Shown piece after piece: positions 59,190-64,000 of a stretch of 64,000 nucleotides of DNA. Origin of the DNA: Hemibagrus wyckioides (lineage: Eukaryota; Chordata; Actinopteri; Siluriformes; Bagridae); assembly GCF_019097595.1 (NCBI RefSeq), contig NC_080718.1:21540657-21604656 (forward strand), read 5' to 3'. Position 1 is the stretch's first letter. Each line of letters opens with the position of its first letter. Below the pieces are notes generated by a model. It had not been told where the DNA came from, made no database searches, and saw nothing but the letters and a program-made list of their open reading frames with translations. The translations under genes were made by a program, and so were the position numbers.

Positions 59190-59720
59190 TCAATTTTTTA
59201 TTTGTATAGTGCTTTTAACAATGAACATAGTGAGAAAACAAAAAGTCCTAGATGTTAGACAAAAACATCCCTAGTGAGCAAGCCTGTGGCGACTATGGCA
59301 AGGAAAAACTCCCTTAGATGGTATGAGGAAGAAACCTTGAGAGGAACCAAACGCAAAAGGGAACCCATCCTCATTTGGGTGACACCGGAGAGTGTGATTA
59401 TAAATTACTATAAACACCGAAGAGTGTGATATGAATTTCTGCAGTGATGTACAGTGTACAGTGTGATACAGTATATGTATAATGTTAGTGTGTGTATTAA
59501 TTAGGAGGTTGTTGTCGTCCTCTAAGTCCACATAGGGCTGGCAGCATTGCTCTGATATACCCAAATCCTTAAGCAGAATCCAGCTGAAGCTGATCCATCT
59601 CTGGATGCCTCAGGATATAAAGGATATAAAGTGCATGGTGTACAACCCAGTGCAGACAGACAATACAAATCACTACAGGACAGATACATAAAATAATGCC
59701 AACCAGTGTACAGTCTGTAT
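59190..59720. repeat. Dispersed fish repeat
   Basis: ttatttgtatagtgctttt, gcaaggaaaaactccctta, gaagaaaccttgagaggaa, gggaacccatcctcatttg: a mid-repetitive sequence common in ostariophysan fish; related pieces at 55.1 kb. Class not determined. Confidence 0.5.
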
Positions 59721-59884
59721 TGATCATTGAGAAGAAAGGAATGCTTGTAAATAGATGTACACAACAAATCTGTTGCTGGTTAAAAGGCTAATAAAATAAA
59801 CCATACCCCATTTTAATAGATATGAATGAATACATTTTTTAATCAAAATATTGTATGAGGAGCAAGCAGTATTTTATTCTGCAG

Positions 59885-60125
59885 TGAAATTTCACTGTAC
59901 TGCACAATGATGACTGAAGTGATGGTTGTTGACTTCAGGAGAGCACAGAGTGACCATTCTCCGCTGTTCATCGACGGATCCTCTGTGGAGATCGTCAAGA
60001 GCACCAAATTCCTTGGTGTTCATCTGGCAGAGATGGTCACTCAACACCAGCTCCATCACCAAGAAAGCCCAGCAGCGCCTCTACTTCCTGAGGAGGCTGA
60101 GGAAATATGGCATCAAATCCATGAC
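59885..60125 (+). mobile_element. LINE ORF2 fragment (L2/CR1-like)
   Basis: Plus-strand reverse-transcriptase C-terminal fragment: [32 protein letters not shown], then in another frame [19 protein letters not shown]. Frame-shifted and truncated both ends. Confidence 0.7.
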
Positions 60126-60129
60126 ATAA

Positions 60130-60730
60130 GTATCGTACTCGTAAAAAAAAAATATCGTACTCGTAAAATAAAAAAACTTACTCGAAAAAAAATAATATAC
60201 ATAAAATAAATAAAACATGGGAATCACAAGGATGCTAGTTTGTTCTTTCCAGCATTATAGTGTTTGTTATTCCAATTACGCGAAGAGTTTTATGCAGATT
60301 AGGGGGGCGGTATAAAAGTCCCCATTGGTACACTGTTTCTCAACCTACTGCCCTTCTCTAGCCAATCAGTAAAGTGACGTCACTGACGTGCGACTCTGCC
60401 GGTTAGTGTTTGAACCTGGCTTAAGCAAGTAAGATGATTTAATTAATACGTTTAAGGTTTCTTATACCTGTATGTGTGTCTATTGTAGTATCTTTTATGC
60501 TAAAGAGTATTTTAATAAACTGGACAAGTGTATCATTGTACAATCATTAGCATCATAGCATAACGTTATTGTTGCTCAAACAGTAGAGAAGTGCGCAAGC
60601 TGATGTGTTCAGTTTCATCATGATGAAATGTATAGCTTTAAAGTAATGTAATTCATTATTATTATAATTGTGTTTACTCTTATCTCTGTATTAATCCAGA
60701 CTCTTAATCAGAGTCCTGTATCACTGCATC
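60130..60730. other. Spacer before minisatellite
   Basis: Low-complexity A-rich duplicate of tatcgtactcgtaaaa near 60,130-60,200, then ordinary AT-rich DNA including gtgacgtcactgacgtg at 60,375-60,391 (a CRE-type TGACGTCA at 60,376-60,383). A promoter of an unseen transcript is possible but unsupported. Confidence 0.4.
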
Positions 60731-60732
60731 CA

Positions 60733-61165
60733 CAGGCTCAGGTCAGTCAGATACAGGCTCAGGTCAGTCAGATACAGGCTCAGGTCAGTCAGATACAGGC
60801 TCAGGTCAGTCAGATACAGGGTCAGATACAGGCTCAGGTCAGTCAGATACAGGGTCAGATACAGGCTCAGGTCAGTCAGATACAGGGTCAGATACAGGCT
60901 CAGGTCAGTCAGATACAGGGTCAGATACAGGCTCAGGTCAGTCAGATACAGGGTCAGATACAGGCTCAGGTTAGTCAGATACAGGGTCAGATACAGGCTC
61001 AGGTCAGTCAGATACAGGGTCAGATACAGGCTCAGGTTAGTCAGATACAGGGTCAGATACAGGCTCAGGTCAGTCAGATACAGGGTCAGATACAGGCTCA
61101 GGTCAGTCAGATACAGGGTCAGATACAGGCTCAGGTTAGTCAGATACAGGGTCAGGGTCAGCAGG
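60733..61165. repeat. Minisatellite, 21- and 33-bp units
   Basis: Four copies of a 21-bp unit (caggctcaggtcagtcagat plus a) are followed by about ten 33-bp units made of that unit plus cagggtcagata, with single c/t variants. Unit lengths are multiples of three, so open frames run through on both strands (QAQVSQI/QGQIQAQVSQI on plus, LYLTLYLTDLS on minus). No evidence that either is translated. Confidence 0.9.
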
Positions 61166-62285
61166 ATCAGAGACAGACACATGCACTGATCAGGAAATGG
61201 CCAAGTCCATGCTGTTGCTGTAATGAAGCTTAGACTCCCCATGCAATGTTTTCAAAATGACCGTTAATAAAAGCTAGATATTCAGTTTTATATGAGGATA
61301 TGAAAGTCTGCTGCATTTCTCTTTATCACATTTTTGGCTCTTTCCCCGATATTTTCAGGAGGCAGACTGCCTGTGGAAAAAGAAGAATAAACAATGTTCC
61401 AGAAACGAGGAAAGATAACAAAAGCTTCAGTCTAAATGTTCAGGGCTGTCATTACAGTAGTGTTCTTGCTTATACAAGATGTACTTGTTTGATATATAAA
61501 ATACAGTTGTTGTTTTTTGTTTGTTTTTTTTTTGCATAATATTTTTTAAGTATTTGACTGCACTTCTGTACTACTTGCAGTAGTTTTATTGCTGCAGTTT
61601 TTATAATTCTGTGTCGAAGGCTGTTACTTCTAGTTCTGTCCTATGTAGAAAAGAAGAAATAAATAAAATAAAGTTTTATTAAAGCAGTGAGTGTTACTGT
61701 TTCATATTAAGGCCAGAGAGAGAGAGAGAGAGAGAGCGAGCTGTTTATTCATATTATAACAATGGCTTCTTGTCAGAGTCAAGCTCAAAATAAGTCTTTA
61801 AATTAGAATTTATTTCTAGACTCTTTATTTCTGTCTGTATGCTAGAGACAGATCAACATCATTATGGAGTTGCATGCCACCACAAAAGGTGCAGAAGGAT
61901 TTAGGGTTAAGTGCAGTGCAACGTGATGCTATAAATGTAATTAAAACACGTTTATTCCACAGTTTGCTGCACATAGTTTAAAACTAATAAATACAGATAT
62001 CCTCCAAAGTCTCAGGATGGGGAGTTTGGGTCAGTGTGTGTCCTAAACTGTGCCTGTGGTCACAGCATCCACTCAGCCTCTGTAAGCACAACCACAGCAC
62101 TCTGCTCCTCTAGGAAGAAAACAATGTCATCCACATCCAAACTGGAACATTTAAGAACCATTTTAGACATATTACACCTGATTCCTTGGACAATTAATGC
62201 ACCTAACGTATACATTGATATCGATTACATGTAGATGTGTGTAATCGCCCATCTTCTCACTTGCTTAAGTCAGGTTCAAACACAA
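61166..62285. other. Intergenic
   Basis: No gene recognised; a (GA)n tract at 61,713-61,735. Short open frames here lack any domain signature. Confidence 0.45.
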
Positions 62286-62289
62286 AACT

Positions 62290-62810
62290 AAGTAAAAGTA
62301 CAAAACTCTCTGTCTCTCTCACACACACACACACTCTCTCTCTTTCACCTGTGTGGACACACACACACACATCTTATATTGTTCATTACTTATTGCACTA
62401 CCTCAAACCCTATTATTGTTTCATTACGCTGCTATGTTTATATTTATGTATATGCCTATTTCTATTTGCACTACCTCAACCGCTGCTGCTCTGTACATCA
62501 TTTCCTTTTAATTCCATTTCATTTTTTACATTTCATTACACACGTTCTTTTTCTTTTTCGGCACTAAGTGTCCTGTTTTTGTGTTGTCTTTTTGTACCTA
62601 CTGTTTTTGCCCTGTATTGTCTTTGCACTGTTTGCACCTAGTTGCACACTTTGCACTTTATGTGGCTAGGATAAAAACCTTGGTCCTAGCTCTGTGTTGT
62701 TTTTTCGTATTTGATCTTTATGTTGTATGTTTATGTAGCACCAGGGTCCTGGAGTACTGTGTCAGCTATATGTGGTTGAAATGACAATAAAGCCTCTTGA
62801 ATCTCTCTCT
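62290..62810 (+). mobile_element. LINE 3' UTR (L2/CR1-like), plus orientation
   Basis: CA/CT tracts, then tcttatattgttcattact, ggcactaagtgtcctgttt, and the terminus gaaatgacaataaagcctcttgaatctctctcttg, the reverse-oriented counterpart of the 11.3 kb tail. Confidence 0.7.
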
Positions 62811-63178
62811 TGATGTGTATGGTTTTGCTAGCTATGTTAATAGTATTAAGAAAACTGACTTAAGTAAGAAGAAGGACAAGATATTGTATTTAAATTTTCC
62901 CAGTATCACTGATATTTTTTTGTGGATAATTATTTGCAAAAATAAGATACCATGATACTATTAGAAATCATTGAAATCCTTGTCTATATGCAAACTGGTT
63001 CTCATGATCACTCATACATACATTTTCATATATACATTTTAAAATGATCACTCTAAAATAATATTTGTGAATGTTGCATTATACATAACTACACTGCCCC
63101 CTTTTGGATGCTCTCTATTAGTTATTCAGACAAACAGTGTGTTTTTGTACAGCTCTGCCCTGTGGTTATAACACTGTG

Positions 63179-63684
63179 TTTACTCACAGCACAGATATAC
63201 ACAGCCCTGTCTTTATAATCCACATCTTTTATGGTTAAAGAGCCGCTCCCAGGATTGGGTTTAATGGCTGAGAATTTACTTTGGCTAAAGTTTCCAAACT
63301 CTGAAATGCCATAGCTGGTGGTGTACACTATAAGCTCCATACTTTCTCCTTGTTGCTGACGGAACCAGTACATCCGATTATAATCCACACCCTTGGTGTG
63401 TGAGCAGTTTATTGTACATGATTCGCCCATTGTAGCCCAGAGAACATTGGGCTGCAAGACATCATTTGCCCCTGCAGCTCCTGTTGATAAAAATAATAAT
63501 TTAATAAGTAAGCAAATCTGTTAAAACAACACTACATATGATGGTATTATAAGAAACAGAACCTTTTATAAGCTTGTATGACATATATAGTTGACGTGAC
63601 TGATACACGTGTATAATTGGTCATGTTTTAGTTACCTTGGATACAGTTTAGAGAATTTACCAGTAATAAAGAAAGCCAGATCAT
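63179..63684 (-). CDS. Divergent family-A-like TCR V gene (A15)
   Basis: Leader exon 63,636-63,684 (MIWLSLLLVNSLNC); V exon 63,179-63,471, opening GANDVLQPNVLWATMGES. First Cys TINCSHTKGVDYN; MYWFRQQQGESMELIVY; CDR2 TTSYGISEF; FR3 GSLTIKDVDYKDRAVYICAVSK, with Ile for the usual Phe before the Cys. The RSS (63,140-63,178) is CACAGTG, 23 nt, ACAAAAACA. Intact. Same framework as array family A, clearly older split. Confidence 0.86.
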
Positions 63685-63699
63685 ATTGTTTGTTTGATA

Positions 63700-64000
63700 A
63701 TGTTTTGAATGAGCTACACTGAGACTAGTCTGTCTGTAGCTGCTGATACAGGATATGACATAAATCAATGCTTAAAATCATATGGGTTTAAACCCCTCCC
63801 ACTCTTAGAGACAGGAGGGATATGTGACAGTTTGCTATTAACAGATTTGAGCACTACATTGTTTTTTGTTGTTGTTGTTTTTTTCATGTAACATCAGTCC
63901 TAGTAAATGGCCATACACTGCTAATCATTCACATTATTGATGTGAAAGAGGTTCTTCTAGTTCAATGGATGGTGTGTTGTTCCACCTGATTCTCAGGTTT
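63700..64000. other. Region upstream of A15
   Basis: Presumed A15 promoter (tgtcatatcctgtatcagc) and AT-rich DNA; no further gene before the window ends. Confidence 0.4.

Noticed and set aside
60670..61242. Two long frames of 187 and 173 codons
   Set aside because: Produced by a tandem repeat with unit lengths divisible by three; no start context or splice support.
663..64000. Novel immune-type receptor (NITR) or Ig light-chain genes instead of TCR
   Set aside because: NITR V domains are not followed by RSSs, whereas almost every intact gene here is. Ends CAV/CAA and phase-1 short leaders fit TRA/TRD. Ig kappa/lambda-like V would show other end motifs.
1..64000. D, J or C segments
   Set aside because: No F/W-G-x-G J motif with a 12-spacer RSS and no constant-domain exon was seen.

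Overview
The window is nuclear DNA from a teleost fish. It has spliced immunoglobulin-superfamily V genes, each followed by a recombination signal sequence (RSS), plus fish-type Tc1/mariner, L2/CR1-like LINE, LTR and tRNA-derived SINE repeats. Several dispersed repeats look like those of catfish and relatives, but the species is only a guess. All V genes lie on the minus strand. Each has a short leader exon, a small phase-1 intron, a V exon ending in Y-F/Y/I-C-A-x or a close variant, and a 3' RSS with a 22-23 nt spacer. The CAV/CAA ends and long-spacer RSS fit the V cluster of a T-cell receptor alpha/delta (TRA/TRD) locus. No D, J or C segment was recognised; given the orientation they should lie below coordinate 1.

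Layout. 1-5.2 kb: a Tc1 relic, family-A gene A1, a family-C relic, family-B gene B1 and a second Tc1 relic. 5.3-41 kb: a dense array of three interleaved V families (A: ends CAVxE/CAVGK; B: ends CAAYY/CAAYN; C: ends with a mutated FSAV). The basic 2.4-2.5 kb unit is B-A-C. It is organised into larger blocks (about 6, 11 and 17 kb offsets) bordered by three copies of a roughly 1.97 kb solo LTR and two copies of a LINE fragment carrying a nested Tc1-type MITE. 42.6-47 kb: the intact members of family C and two more A genes. 48.9-58.4 kb: six divergent single-copy V genes, one broken, with a nearly complete Tc1 transposon in that gene's leader intron. 58.4-63.1 kb: repeat-rich DNA with a 33-bp minisatellite and LINE pieces. 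63.2-63.7 kb: one more divergent A-like V gene.

Tally: 9 intact A genes plus one divergent A-like gene, 12 intact B genes, 2 intact C genes and 5 intact single-copy V genes. The rest are pseudogenes or scars: stops, frameshifts, deleted CDR3/RSS, lost leader exons. How it would work: RAG joins one V through its long-spacer RSS to a short-spacer (D)J element located off the window, and the product is spliced to a constant region. Interleaved families, hybrid LTR flanks and mosaic V exons point to repeated unequal exchange and gene conversion as the engine of V diversification here.
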